Assembly (NCBI RefSeq): GCF_040782645.1
Contig: NZ_CP160403.1
Coordinates: 4,809,001-4,873,000 of the forward strand
DNA length: 64,000 nucleotides
Source: Streptomyces sp. HUAS ZL42
Lineage (GTDB): Bacteria > Actinomycetota > Actinomycetes > Streptomycetales > Streptomycetaceae
Direction: 5' to 3'
Shown here: positions 27,217 through 35,185 of the stretch, piece by piece
Position numbering within the stretch: the stretch's first letter is position 1
Layout of the letters: every line of letters begins with the position of its first letter
Notes under the pieces: model-generated
What the model saw: the letters and a program-made list of their open reading frames with translations, nothing else
Told to the model about the DNA's origin: nothing
Databases searched by the model: none
Program-made: the position numbers and the translations under genes

Positions 27217-27238
27217 TGTGGACAAACGGTTCTCCACA
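27217..27238. other. Inverted pair of DnaA boxes
   Basis: TGTGGACAA (27217-27225) is an exact Streptomyces DnaA box on the minus strand. TTCTCCACA (27230-27238) fits the degenerate consensus on the plus strand. Together they form TGTGGA-N10-TCCACA between the bkd and Lrp-type genes, so the structure could also serve as an operator. Confidence 0.5.
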
Positions 27239-27283
27239 ACCTCCAATGAACGCAGTACGTCCATGGTAGAGAGGCGGGGGGAC

Positions 27284-27784
27284 ATGGCATCTGAACAAAT
27301 GGCCGAGGGCCCGGAAGCCGACTCGGCCCTGCCGCCCTCCCGCCCGCTGGACGCCATTGATCAGGACATCCTGCGGATGCTGCAGGTGGACGGCAGGGCC
27401 TCGATACGGTCGGTCGCCGAACGGGTCCACGTCTCGCGCGCCAACGCCTACGCCCGGATCAACCGGCTCGTCGAGGACGGCGTCATCCGCGGTTTCGGCG
27501 CCCGCGTCGACCACGAACGCGCAGGCCAGGGCACCTCGGCGTACATCACGTTGAAGATCGTCCAGAACACCTGGCGCACGGTGCGCGAACAGCTCGTCCG
27601 GCTCCCCGGCGCCGCCCACATCGCGTTGGTGGGTGGCGACTTCGACGTACTGCTCCTGGTGCACACGCCCGACAACCGGGCGCTGCGCGAGCTGGTGCTC
27701 ACCCGGCTCCAGGCGATCCCCGAGGTGCTCAGCACACGCACGCTGCTGGTGTTCGAGGAGGAGGACCTGGAACCGCAGGGGTGA
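27284..27784 (+). CDS. Lrp/AsnC family regulator, BkdR-like
   Basis: 166 residues. An N-terminal helix-turn-helix (LDAIDQDILRMLQVDGRASIRSVAERVHVSRANAYARINRL, residues about 27-67) is followed by the RAM ligand-binding domain (TSAYITLKIV to TRTLLVFEEEDL). Lrp-type BkdR proteins control branched-chain 2-oxoacid dehydrogenase operons in several bacteria. The divergent position next to the second bkd operon fits that role. ATG 27284 follows a GGGGGG run; an ATG at 27263 in the same frame is possible. Confidence 0.88.
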   Translation: MASEQMAEGPEADSALPPSRPLDAIDQDILRMLQVDGRASIRSVAERVHVSRANAYARINRLVEDGVIRGFGARVDHERAGQGTSAYITLKIVQNTWRTVREQLVRLPGAAHIALVGGDFDVLLLVHTPDNRALRELVLTRLQAIPEVLSTRTLLVFEEEDLEPQG

Positions 27785-27795
27785 GGCCTGCCCCG

Positions 27796-28386
27796 TCACC
27801 CGGACTGGCGCAGTCCTCCGAACACCAACTGCACCACCGCGTCCGCCACTTCGCGCTCGTTCATGCCGCGCCCGTCCGGCCGGTACCACTCGACGATCGA
27901 GTTGATCATTCCGAAGACCAGCCGGGTGGCGAGGCGCACCTCGACGTCGCCGCGCACGTCCCCCTCGGCGGCGGCCGCCTTCAGCAGCTCGGCCACCCGG
28001 TGGTCGAAGTCGCGGCGCCGCTCCAGGGCCCACCGCTCGGTGTCCGTGTTGCCGCGCACGCGCAGCAGCAGCGTCACGTACGGCAGTTCGGCGATGAGCA
28101 CCTCGACCATGCGCCGCACGACGTACTCCAGGCGCTCGGCGGCATGCCCCACGCGCGCGTGCTCCTCCTCGAGGATCCCGAACAGGCCGTCCAGTGCCCG
28201 GCTCACCGCGCGCCGCAGCAGCTCCTCCTTGCCCGTGACGTGGTGGTAGATCGACGACTTGGAGATGCCGGCCGCCTTGGAGAGGTGCTCCATGGAGGTG
28301 CCGTCGTAGCCGCGATCGTTGAAGACCTGGACCGCGACGGACAGCAGTGTCTCCGGGGTGTAGGTGTCGCGCTTGGCGGTCGTCAT
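27796..28386 (-). CDS. TetR family transcriptional regulator (PaaR-like)
   Basis: 196 residues from ATG 28386, overlapping the upstream dehydrogenase stop by 4 nt. The helix-turn-helix is LLSVAVQVFNDRGYDGTSMEHLSKAAGISKSSIYHHVTGKEELL (about residues 15-58). The C-terminal domain is the TetR_C type seen in regulators of phenylacetate and fatty-acid catabolism. It is co-transcribed with a 3-hydroxyacyl-CoA dehydrogenase and lies between two copies of an ACCGA-N4-TCGGT palindrome that I propose as its operators. Confidence 0.9.
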   Translation of the reverse strand: MTTAKRDTYTPETLLSVAVQVFNDRGYDGTSMEHLSKAAGISKSSIYHHVTGKEELLRRAVSRALDGLFGILEEEHARVGHAAERLEYVVRRMVEVLIAELPYVTLLLRVRGNTDTERWALERRRDFDHRVAELLKAAAAEGDVRGDVEVRLATRLVFGMINSIVEWYRPDGRGMNEREVADAVVQLVFGGLRQSG

Positions 28387-29897
28387 GGGGTGCCCTCCCG
28401 CTTCTCGGTGGCGTACGCGTGGCGGTAGAGCGCGAGGGACGGCGCATAGCGGCCGGAGGGGTCGCGCTGGTGCAGGTCGTCGAGGAGGGCGCAGGCCCAG
28501 CCGCGGCCGAGCCTGCGACTCCACTCGAAGGGACCGAGCGGGTAGTTCACGCCCAGGCGCATCGCGGTGTCGATGTCCTCCTCCGTGGCCACGCCCTTGG
28601 CGACGGCGTCGTGCGCCAGGTCGACGATCCGCGCCACCGTGCGGGCGACGATCATGCCGGGGACGTCACCGATGACGCTGACGGCCTTGCCGAGCGCCTG
28701 GAAGAGGCCGGTGGCCTCGGCGAGGGTGTGCGGGGAGGTGTCCTGGGATGCGGACAGGGCTATCCGGGTGGCCCTGCGGTAGTCGAGGGCGAGGTCGAAG
28801 TAGACGACGTCCCGGAACTCGACCGAGGTCTGGCCGTCGGCGAGCGCCAACTGGCCGCCGCCGGGCAGCACCAGGCGGGTGCCGTGGTCCTCTTCCTCCT
28901 CGCGGACCTGGATGCCCGCCTCGCGGATCAGGGCGAGCAGTTCGGAGGCGGGGCCCAGGTCACCCTCGGCGACCACGTACGCGGGCGGCCGGGCCTGCTC
29001 CGCGGTGTGCGGCTCGGAGCGCTCGGCACCCTCACAGTAGTCGTACCAGCCCTGTCCGCTCTTGCGGCCGAGCCGCCCCGACTCCACCAGCCGCCGCTGG
29101 GCGAGCGACGGCGTGAAGCGCACGTCCTGGAAGAAGGACTGCCACACGGAGTGCGTGACGGACTCGTTGACGTCCTGCCCGATGAGGTCGGTCAGCTCGA
29201 AGGCGCCCATCCGGAAGCCGCCCGACTCACGCAGGACCGCGTCGATCGTGGCGGGGTCGGCGCCCTGGGCCTCGTACACCGCGAATGCCTCGCCGTAGAA
29301 GGGCCGCGCGATGCGGTTGACGATGAAGCCGGGGGTGTCGGCGCAGGCGACCGGGCTCTTCCCCCAGGCGCGGGCCGTCTCGTACGCGCGCGTGGCCGAC
29401 GTGACGTCGGTGGCGAACCCGGAGACGACCTCGACCAGCGGCAGCAGCGGGGCGGGGTTGAAGAAGTGCAGGCCCACGAATCGGCCGGGGTTGCGCAGGA
29501 CGCCGCCGATGGCGGTCACCGACAGCGACGAGGTGTTGGTGGCGAGCAGGCAGTCCTCGGCGACGATGCCCTCCAGCTCGCGCAGCAGCTCCTGTTTGAC
29601 GTCCAGCCGCTCCAGGACGGCCTCGACGACCAGTGCGCAGTCCGCAAGGTCGGCGAGGCTCTCGGCGGGCGTGAGCCGGGCGCGTGCCGCGTCCCGGTCG
29701 GCCCCCGTGAGCCGGTCCTTCTCGACGAGCCGGTCGAGGCGTGCGCCGATCGCGGCCGCCGCTTCCCGGGCCCGCCCCGGGAGGGCGTCGTACAGCCGTA
29801 CGGGATGGCCCGCCACCAGCGCGACCTGGGCGATGCCCTGGCCCATGGTGCCGGTGCCGACCACGGCCACGGGGCTGCTGAGGTCGAGTGCTGTCAT
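28383..29897 (-). CDS. 3-hydroxyacyl-CoA dehydrogenase (PaaH-like)
   Basis: 504 residues. The N-terminal NAD-binding domain has VAVVGTGTMGQGIAQVALVAGH and the catalytic-pair region ATNTSSLSVTAIGGVLRNPGRFVGLHFFNP. It is followed by two C-terminal dimerisation domains (TPGFIVNRIARPFYGEAFAVYE, then NYPLGPFEWSRRLGRG). The two-domain-repeat length is typical of PaaH/PaaC enzymes of phenylacetate degradation, which oxidise 3-hydroxyadipyl-CoA to 3-oxoadipyl-CoA. It shares a regulatory gap with paaN. Confidence 0.92.
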   Translation of the reverse strand: MTALDLSSPVAVVGTGTMGQGIAQVALVAGHPVRLYDALPGRAREAAAAIGARLDRLVEKDRLTGADRDAARARLTPAESLADLADCALVVEAVLERLDVKQELLRELEGIVAEDCLLATNTSSLSVTAIGGVLRNPGRFVGLHFFNPAPLLPLVEVVSGFATDVTSATRAYETARAWGKSPVACADTPGFIVNRIARPFYGEAFAVYEAQGADPATIDAVLRESGGFRMGAFELTDLIGQDVNESVTHSVWQSFFQDVRFTPSLAQRRLVESGRLGRKSGQGWYDYCEGAERSEPHTAEQARPPAYVVAEGDLGPASELLALIREAGIQVREEEEDHGTRLVLPGGGQLALADGQTSVEFRDVVYFDLALDYRRATRIALSASQDTSPHTLAEATGLFQALGKAVSVIGDVPGMIVARTVARIVDLAHDAVAKGVATEEDIDTAMRLGVNYPLGPFEWSRRLGRGWACALLDDLHQRDPSGRYAPSLALYRHAYATEKREGTP

Positions 29898-29953
29898 GTG
29901 CGCGATCCTCCCGCACGGGGTTTTCCACAGATGCGGCAGGCCCCCTTGTCCCG

Positions 29954-29967
29954 ACCGATCGTTCGGT
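29954..29967. promoter_or_regulatory. TetR-type operator candidate between paaH-like gene and paaN
   Basis: ACCGATCGTTCGGT, a 5-bp-arm palindrome 57 nt upstream of the dehydrogenase ATG and 91 nt upstream of the paaN ATG. It nearly duplicates the site at 27168-27181. A lone DnaA-like box TTTTCCACA lies beside it at 29921-29929. Confidence 0.6.
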
Positions 29968-30058
29968 TACTCTAACTCTGTCCACCCGTTCCTGCCCATG
30001 GTTCCGCCCAGGTCATGAGCTCAACGAAGAGTTTCTTGAAACGAGGAGTTGGTCCCGC

Positions 30059-31747
30059 ATGGCCGCCGAACTGACCACGCACGACCTGATCGCCAAGCAT
30101 CGGCCCACCCTCGACCAGGCGCTGGAAGCGATCCGTACACGCGCGTACTGGTCCCCGCACCCCGAGCATCCGAAGGCCTACGGCGAGAACGGCAGCCTGG
30201 ACGCCGCGGCGGGCAGGGCCGCCTTCGACGCCCTTCTGGGCAACCGCCTCGACCTCGGCCAGCCCGGCACGGACGACTGGGTGGGCGGCGAGGTCTCGCC
30301 GTACGGCATCGAACTGGGCGTCGAGTACCCGCACGCGGACATCGACGTGCTGCTGCCCGCCATGAAGTCGGGGCAGCGGGAGTGGCGGGACGCGGGCGCG
30401 GAGATGCGCGCGGTGGTCTGTCTGGAGATCCTCAAGCGGATCAGCGACCGGACGCACGAGTTCGCGCACGCGGTCATGCACACCTCGGGCCAGGCCTTCA
30501 TGATGGCGTTCCAGGCTGGCGGCCCGCACGCGCAGGACCGCGGCCTGGAGGCGGTGGCGTACGCGTACGTGGAGCAGGTCCGCACGCCCGACACGGCCGA
30601 GTGGACCAAGCCGCAGGGCAAGCGCGACCCGCTGGCGCTCACCAAGCAGTTCACGCCCGTCCCCAGGGGCATCGCACTTGTCATCGGCTGCAACACCTTC
30701 CCGACCTGGAACGGCTATCCGGGCCTCTTCGCGTCGCTGGCCACCGGCAACGCGGTCCTCGTCAAGCCCCACCCGCGCGCGGTGCTGCCGCTCGCGCTGA
30801 CCGTGCAGGTCGCGCGCGAGGTGCTCGCCGAGGCCGGCTTCGACGCGAACCTGGTCGCGCTGGCCGCCGAGCGGCCCGGCGAGGGCATCGCCAAGACGCT
30901 CGCCATGCGCCCCGAGATCCGGATCATCGACTACACGGGTTCGACCGTGTTCGGCGACTGGCTGGAGGCCAACGCCCGCCAGGCGCAGGTCTACACGGAG
31001 AAGGCCGGCGTCAACACGGTGGTCGTGGAGTCGACGGGCAACTACAAGGGCATGCTGTCCAACCTGGCCTTCTCGCTGTCGCTGTACAGCGGCCAGATGT
31101 GCACCACCCCGCAGAACCTGCTGATCCCCCGCGACGGCATCCGCACCGACGAGGGTCCCAGGACCTTCGACGAGGTGGTCGCCGACCTCGCCCGCTCCGT
31201 CGACGGCCTCCTCGGCGACGACGCGCGCGCGAACGCCCTGCTCGGCGCCATCGTCAACCCCGACGTCAAGGCCCGTCTTGAGGCCGCTTCGGGACTCGGC
31301 GAAGTCGCCCTCGCCTCCCGGGAGGTCGCCAACCCGGAGTACCCGGACGCGGTGGTCCGCACTCCGGTGATCGTCAAGCTGGACGGCGCCAAGCCGGACG
31401 ACGAGGCCGCCTACATGAGCGAGTGCTTCGGCCCCGTCTCCTTCGCCGTCGCGGTCGACTCGGCGACCCACGCGGTGGAGCTGCTGCGGCGGACGGTCCG
31501 CGAGAAGGGGGCGATGACGGTCGGCGCGTACACCACCGACGAGGAGGTCGAGCGGATCGTCCAGGAGGTCTGCCTCGAGGAGGCGGCCCAGCTGTCGCTG
31601 AACCTCACCGGCGGGGTGTACGTCAACCAGACCGCCGCCTTCTCCGACTTCCACGGCTCGGGCGGCAACCCGGCGGCCAACTCGGCACTCACGGACGGGG
31701 CGTTCGTGGCCAACCGCTTCCGGGTGATCGAGGTCCGCCGGGAGGCT
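30059..31747 (+). CDS. paaN: Phenylacetic acid degradation protein PaaN (aldehyde dehydrogenase family)
   Basis: 563 residues from ATG 30059, about 10 nt after GGAG. It has the aldehyde dehydrogenase fold in its PaaN form: PRGIALVIGCNTFPTWNGYPGLFASLATGNAVLVKPHP (cofactor cleft), VVVESTGNYKG (general-base region) and SLYSGQMCTTPQNLLIP with the catalytic Cys. PaaN-type enzymes oxidise the semialdehyde formed by ring opening in the phenylacetyl-CoA pathway. The stop codon (31748-31750) lies in the terminus of an inverted-repeat element. Confidence 0.92.
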
Positions 31748-31940
31748 TAGGGCCCGTCCGGCGGATCAAGTCGCAGGAAAGCAGCGGCATCTGATCAGCG
31801 CGGGTGAGCGGGGCCCGGTGCGTCCGGTTGCGGGGCGGAGGAGGGAGCCGACACGATGGGGGAGTCGGCGACCGACGACAACGCGGCAGATGGGCGTGCC
31901 AGGTCCCGCGTCTGCGGCATGATCCGCTGGGCATGCGGGC
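31747..31940. repeat. About 190-bp imperfect inverted-repeat element
   Basis: The left end contains CGGATCAAGTCGCAG (31762-31776). The right end, near 31912-31927, reads CGGATCATGCCGCAG on the complementary strand, 13 of 15 bases matching. Like the element at 18005 it begins TTAGGGCCC, supplies the stop codon of the upstream gene and has no coding capacity. The ends differ in sequence between the two elements, so they are not copies of one another. Confidence 0.45.
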
Positions 31941-31969
31941 ATGCACCTGCCGGTCGTCACCACGCTCCC

Positions 31970-32728
31970 TCAGGACGCCGGCGCGCCCCCGGTCGCGCTC
32001 CAGTGGTACAGCGTCATGGCCACGCTGGTCGCGAGGTTGTAGCTGGAGACCTGGGGGCGCATCGGCAGGGACAGCAAATGGTCGGCACGCGCGCGTAGTT
32101 CGGCCGAAAGGCCGCTGCGCTCCGAACCGAAGGCGAGGAGGGCGTCGTCCGGGAGCTTGACGCCCCGGATGTCGTCGCCCTCCGGGTCGAGCGCGAACAC
32201 CGGCCCGGGCGGCAGCTCGTCGACGGCGAGCCGCTCCACGGCGGTCGCGAAGTGCAGGCCCGCCCCGCCGCGTACGACCGTCGGGTGCCAGGGGTCGAGG
32301 GTGCCGGTGGTGACGACACCGGTCGCACCGAATCCGGCGGCCAGGCGGATCACGGCACCCGCGTTGCCCAGGTTGCGCGGGTTGTCGAGGACCACGACGG
32401 GGGCCGAGCGGGGGATGTGCCGCAGCTTCTCCAGATGGGCCGCGCGTGAGGGACGTACGGCCAGTGCGGCCACCGCGGTGGGGTGCGGGCGCGGCACGAG
32501 GGACGTGTATGTCGCCTCCGGGATCTCGGCCAGGAGCGCGTCCAGCGTGTCCCGTACGTCGGGTGCCAGCTCGTCGGCCAGGGCGAGCGCGGCCCGCCGG
32601 TCGGCCGCGACCGCCACCGGCACCTCCGCCCCGAAGCGCACGGCGTGCTTGAGGGCGTGGAAGCCGTCGAGCAGTACACAGGTGCTGGCGAGCCGTCGCC
32701 AGGCGCTCACGGGATCGGGGGCGGTCAT
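31970..32728 (-). CDS. TrmH/SpoU family RNA 2'-O-methyltransferase
   Basis: 252 residues from ATG 32728. The SPOUT knot motifs are VVLDNPRNLGNAGAVIRLAAGFGA (motif 1), PVFALDPEGDDIRGVKLPDDALLAFGSERSGLS (motif 2) and LSLPMRPQVSSYNLATSVAMTLYHW (motif 3, the SAM-binding trefoil knot). It methylates a ribose in tRNA or rRNA; the target cannot be deduced. The N-terminal 100 residues look like the substrate-recognition domain. Confidence 0.9.
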   Translation of the reverse strand: MTAPDPVSAWRRLASTCVLLDGFHALKHAVRFGAEVPVAVAADRRAALALADELAPDVRDTLDALLAEIPEATYTSLVPRPHPTAVAALAVRPSRAAHLEKLRHIPRSAPVVVLDNPRNLGNAGAVIRLAAGFGATGVVTTGTLDPWHPTVVRGGAGLHFATAVERLAVDELPPGPVFALDPEGDDIRGVKLPDDALLAFGSERSGLSAELRARADHLLSLPMRPQVSSYNLATSVAMTLYHWSATGGAPAS

Positions 32729-32738
32729 GCCGTGAAGC

Positions 32739-34052
32739 CTACGTGCGCGTGCTCGGAGTCCCCACGGGCGTGTGCCCGGCGTCCTCGGGGGCGCGCGGGG
32801 CGGGCAGCGGCGTACGGTCACCGCGCGATTGCAGCCGCCGAAGTGCCCGCCCACGCGCGCGTGCGGCCAGGTCGCCCAGACGGCGCAGGAACGGCGTGGG
32901 CAGGAAGACGGAGTCCGCGGCGATCATCGCCAGCGAGAAGAACGGCAGCCCGAGGACCACCGCGATCACGGCGTGCTCGGTCATCATCACCGCCAGCAGG
33001 ACGTTCTTGACCCGCCGGTTGAACAGCGTGAACGGGAAGGCGACCTGCGCGGCCACCGTGCCGTAGGTCACGACCAGGACCATGGTGCCGCTGATCGTCA
33101 GCAGGTCGGCGAGGGCGGGCCAGGGCGTGAAGTAGTCGAGGTGCAGGGGGTAGTAGACCGCGGTGCCGTCCTGCCAGCGCGAACCCTGGATCTTGTACCA
33201 GCCTGCCGTGGCGTAGATCAGACACGCCTCGGCCATGATCACGAGCAGGGCGCCGTTGTGCATGATGTTGGCGATCACGTCGAGCAGGATCCGCGGTTCG
33301 GCGGTCTTCGCACGGCGCCCGACGAACCACCACAGACCCTGCGCCGCCCATGCGCCCCAAAGGATCGTCGGCAGCAGCCCGTGACCGCCGATGCCCGCCG
33401 CCAGGGCCAGCACGATGCCGACCGCCTTCGGCCGCCCGGAATCGTCGGCGTCCGTGAGCCAGTCCGCGCCGAGCTTCCCGGTCACGGTGGCGACGAGCAG
33501 GAGGAGGCCGAACACGGCCCACAGGACCGGGCCGACCCGGTCCGCCACCCGCTCCCCACGCGCGCGTGCCGTATCCGCGAGCCGCTCGCGCCGCGCGTCC
33601 AGCGACCACACCCGGCCGCAGCGCGTGAACAGGAGGTAGAGGGACATCAGATGCAGGACGTTGTCGCCGCCGTCGCCCATGAAGACGCTGCGGTTCTGCA
33701 GCGACAGCACGCCCACCATGAAAAGCACGGACATCGTGCGGGTGCGCCAGCCCAGCAGAAGCAGCAGGCTCGACAGGACGGCGAGGGCGTACACGGCCTC
33801 GAACCAGACCTGGCCGTCGGACCACATCAGGACCGTGAAGGCGCCGTTCGTCCCGATCAGCTGCTGGGCCAGGCCGAAGCTCCACGGGCCGTCGGGGCCG
33901 TACAGCTCCTGGCGGTGCGGGAACTCGCGCAGCAGGAACAGCAGCCAGGTGGCGCTGAGACCGATGCGGACCACCGCCGTCTGGTACGGCCCGAGGGCCG
34001 ACTCGGTGACTCGGGCGATGCCGGCGGAGACCGACAGGGAGAACCGGTTCAC
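32739..34052 (-). CDS. HTTM-domain membrane protein (vitamin K-dependent carboxylase-like)
   Basis: 437 residues with about nine membrane helices. The N-terminal LGPYQTAVVRIGLSATWLLFLLREFPHRQELYGPDGPW and later SLQNRSVFMGDGGDNVLHLMSLYLLFTRCG are typical of HTTM proteins, which share the membrane core of gamma-glutamyl carboxylase. A conserved QDGTAVYYPLHLDYFTPWP segment follows. The biochemical role in Streptomyces is unknown. The GTG start overlaps the stop of the DUF5819 gene (GTGA), and the two form a recurrent pair. Confidence 0.85.
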   Translation of the reverse strand: MNRFSLSVSAGIARVTESALGPYQTAVVRIGLSATWLLFLLREFPHRQELYGPDGPWSFGLAQQLIGTNGAFTVLMWSDGQVWFEAVYALAVLSSLLLLLGWRTRTMSVLFMVGVLSLQNRSVFMGDGGDNVLHLMSLYLLFTRCGRVWSLDARRERLADTARARGERVADRVGPVLWAVFGLLLLVATVTGKLGADWLTDADDSGRPKAVGIVLALAAGIGGHGLLPTILWGAWAAQGLWWFVGRRAKTAEPRILLDVIANIMHNGALLVIMAEACLIYATAGWYKIQGSRWQDGTAVYYPLHLDYFTPWPALADLLTISGTMVLVVTYGTVAAQVAFPFTLFNRRVKNVLLAVMMTEHAVIAVVLGLPFFSLAMIAADSVFLPTPFLRRLGDLAARARGRALRRLQSRGDRTPLPAPRAPEDAGHTPVGTPSTRT

Positions 34053-34843
34053 TGCGCGCCTCCCCGGGCCTCGTCCGCCGGAACCGACCACCAGGACAGC
34101 AGGCGGTACACCGGCTTGAGCGATATCCGCTCCCCGCTCCAGTCGGGCGGGGGCACGCTGGTGGTGCGGGAGCGCACCTGTACCCGCTCGACGACGCCGC
34201 CCTCGCCGGCCGCGTCCAGCCGGTCGAGGCGCATCACCACGATGCGGCGCAGATACGTCTCCGACAGGGCGCCGCGCAGGCCCACCGGGCGGTTGTCGTT
34301 GCCGTGCGTCCCGGAGAAGAAGTCCCAGGCGCGGCGCAGTTCGTTCTGCTGGGTGTGGCTGGGCAGCAGATTGCCGTCTATGGCCCGGCCGTCCGCGGCG
34401 GACAGGTCGTACCAGCCGGTGGTGCGGATCTCTCCGTCCGCCGAGCGGACGTCGGCGCGGACCTCGACCGCGATGTTCTGCTGCAGCGGGTTCGGCGCGA
34501 ACAGCTTCCAGTTCTGCTCGAACTCCGGATAGATCCAGTCGTCGATCGCCTTGCCGTGCTTCTTGGTGATCGTGTTCGACGGCGCGACGTGCAGAAACAC
34601 CATGCCTATGTGCACACAGACGGTGATCGCGACGACCGCGAGCGCCAGGGCGGCGCCGATCTGGTAGCGGGGGGAGAGGGCGGCGACTCCGGTACGGGGT
34701 TGGGTCTGGGGCGCGCCAGGGGGCTGCACAGCCGCGGCGGACTCTGCGCCGACCCGGGCCTCGGGTGGGGTCGCGGGTGCGTCCGGCCCACGCGGGGCGT
34801 CCGCGCCCCCCTCGCTGGCCTCCGTTCCGCCGTGCGCTTCCAT
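34049..34843 (-). CDS. DUF5819 family membrane-anchored protein
   Basis: About 264 residues. A Gly/Ala/Pro-rich cytosolic N-terminus is followed by one membrane helix (YQIGAALALAVVAITVCVHIGMVFLHVAP). An extracytoplasmic domain with PEFEQNWKLFAPNPLQQNIAVEVRAD and TTGWYDLSAADGRAIDGN follows. The phrase NWKLFAPNP is a hallmark of proteins that accompany HTTM membrane proteins. ATG 34843 is preferred; a GTG at 34903 would add 20 low-complexity residues. It is coupled to the HTTM gene, suggesting a two-component membrane complex of unknown function. Confidence 0.8.
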   Translation of the reverse strand: MEAHGGTEASEGGADAPRGPDAPATPPEARVGAESAAAVQPPGAPQTQPRTGVAALSPRYQIGAALALAVVAITVCVHIGMVFLHVAPSNTITKKHGKAIDDWIYPEFEQNWKLFAPNPLQQNIAVEVRADVRSADGEIRTTGWYDLSAADGRAIDGNLLPSHTQQNELRRAWDFFSGTHGNDNRPVGLRGALSETYLRRIVVMRLDRLDAAGEGGVVERVQVRSRTTSVPPPDWSGERISLKPVYRLLSWWSVPADEARGGAQ

Positions 34844-35185
34844 TCCGCCCCGTCTCCCCGATTCCGGTCCGTCGTCCGGCTGCCCGGCCGTGAGGCGCCG
34901 CACCGCCCCGGAGCACCGCCGTGCGGCGCTCGCACGGAACGGTACTCAGGCCCACCCGCCCGGCACAGCCCCCGCCGGTCCGGCACGGTACGCACCGCGG
35001 CCCGTTTGTCCACATCCGGGAGGTTGTCCACAGCACCGGCCCGCGGGTCGTCCACAGCGGGTGACACCTTACGACAGCCCCTCGCCCGAGCCGCCGCACA
35101 CCGTTCCCTTCTTCTAGAACCTGTTCTATCTTGACGATCCGTCAGATCAGGCATCGGGCCGGTGTGCGTGTGGGAGGGCGGGACC
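34844..35185. promoter_or_regulatory. Intergenic region with three DnaA boxes and a KstR-type palindrome
   Basis: TTGTCCACA at 35006-35014 and 35024-35032 are exact Streptomyces DnaA boxes. TCGTCCACA at 35048-35056 fits the degenerate consensus. Downstream, TAGAACCTGTTCTA (35115-35128) is a perfect palindrome matching TnnAACnnGTTnnA, the KstR operator pattern known from Mycobacterium and Rhodococcus. It lies 57 nt before the acyl-CoA dehydrogenase start. Confidence 0.6.

Noticed and set aside
27217..27238. TGTGGA-N10-TCCACA as a specific BkdR operator
   Set aside because: The arms coincide with two DnaA-box-like sequences. Without comparative data a dedicated Lrp-type site cannot be claimed, so it is listed as a DnaA-box pair.
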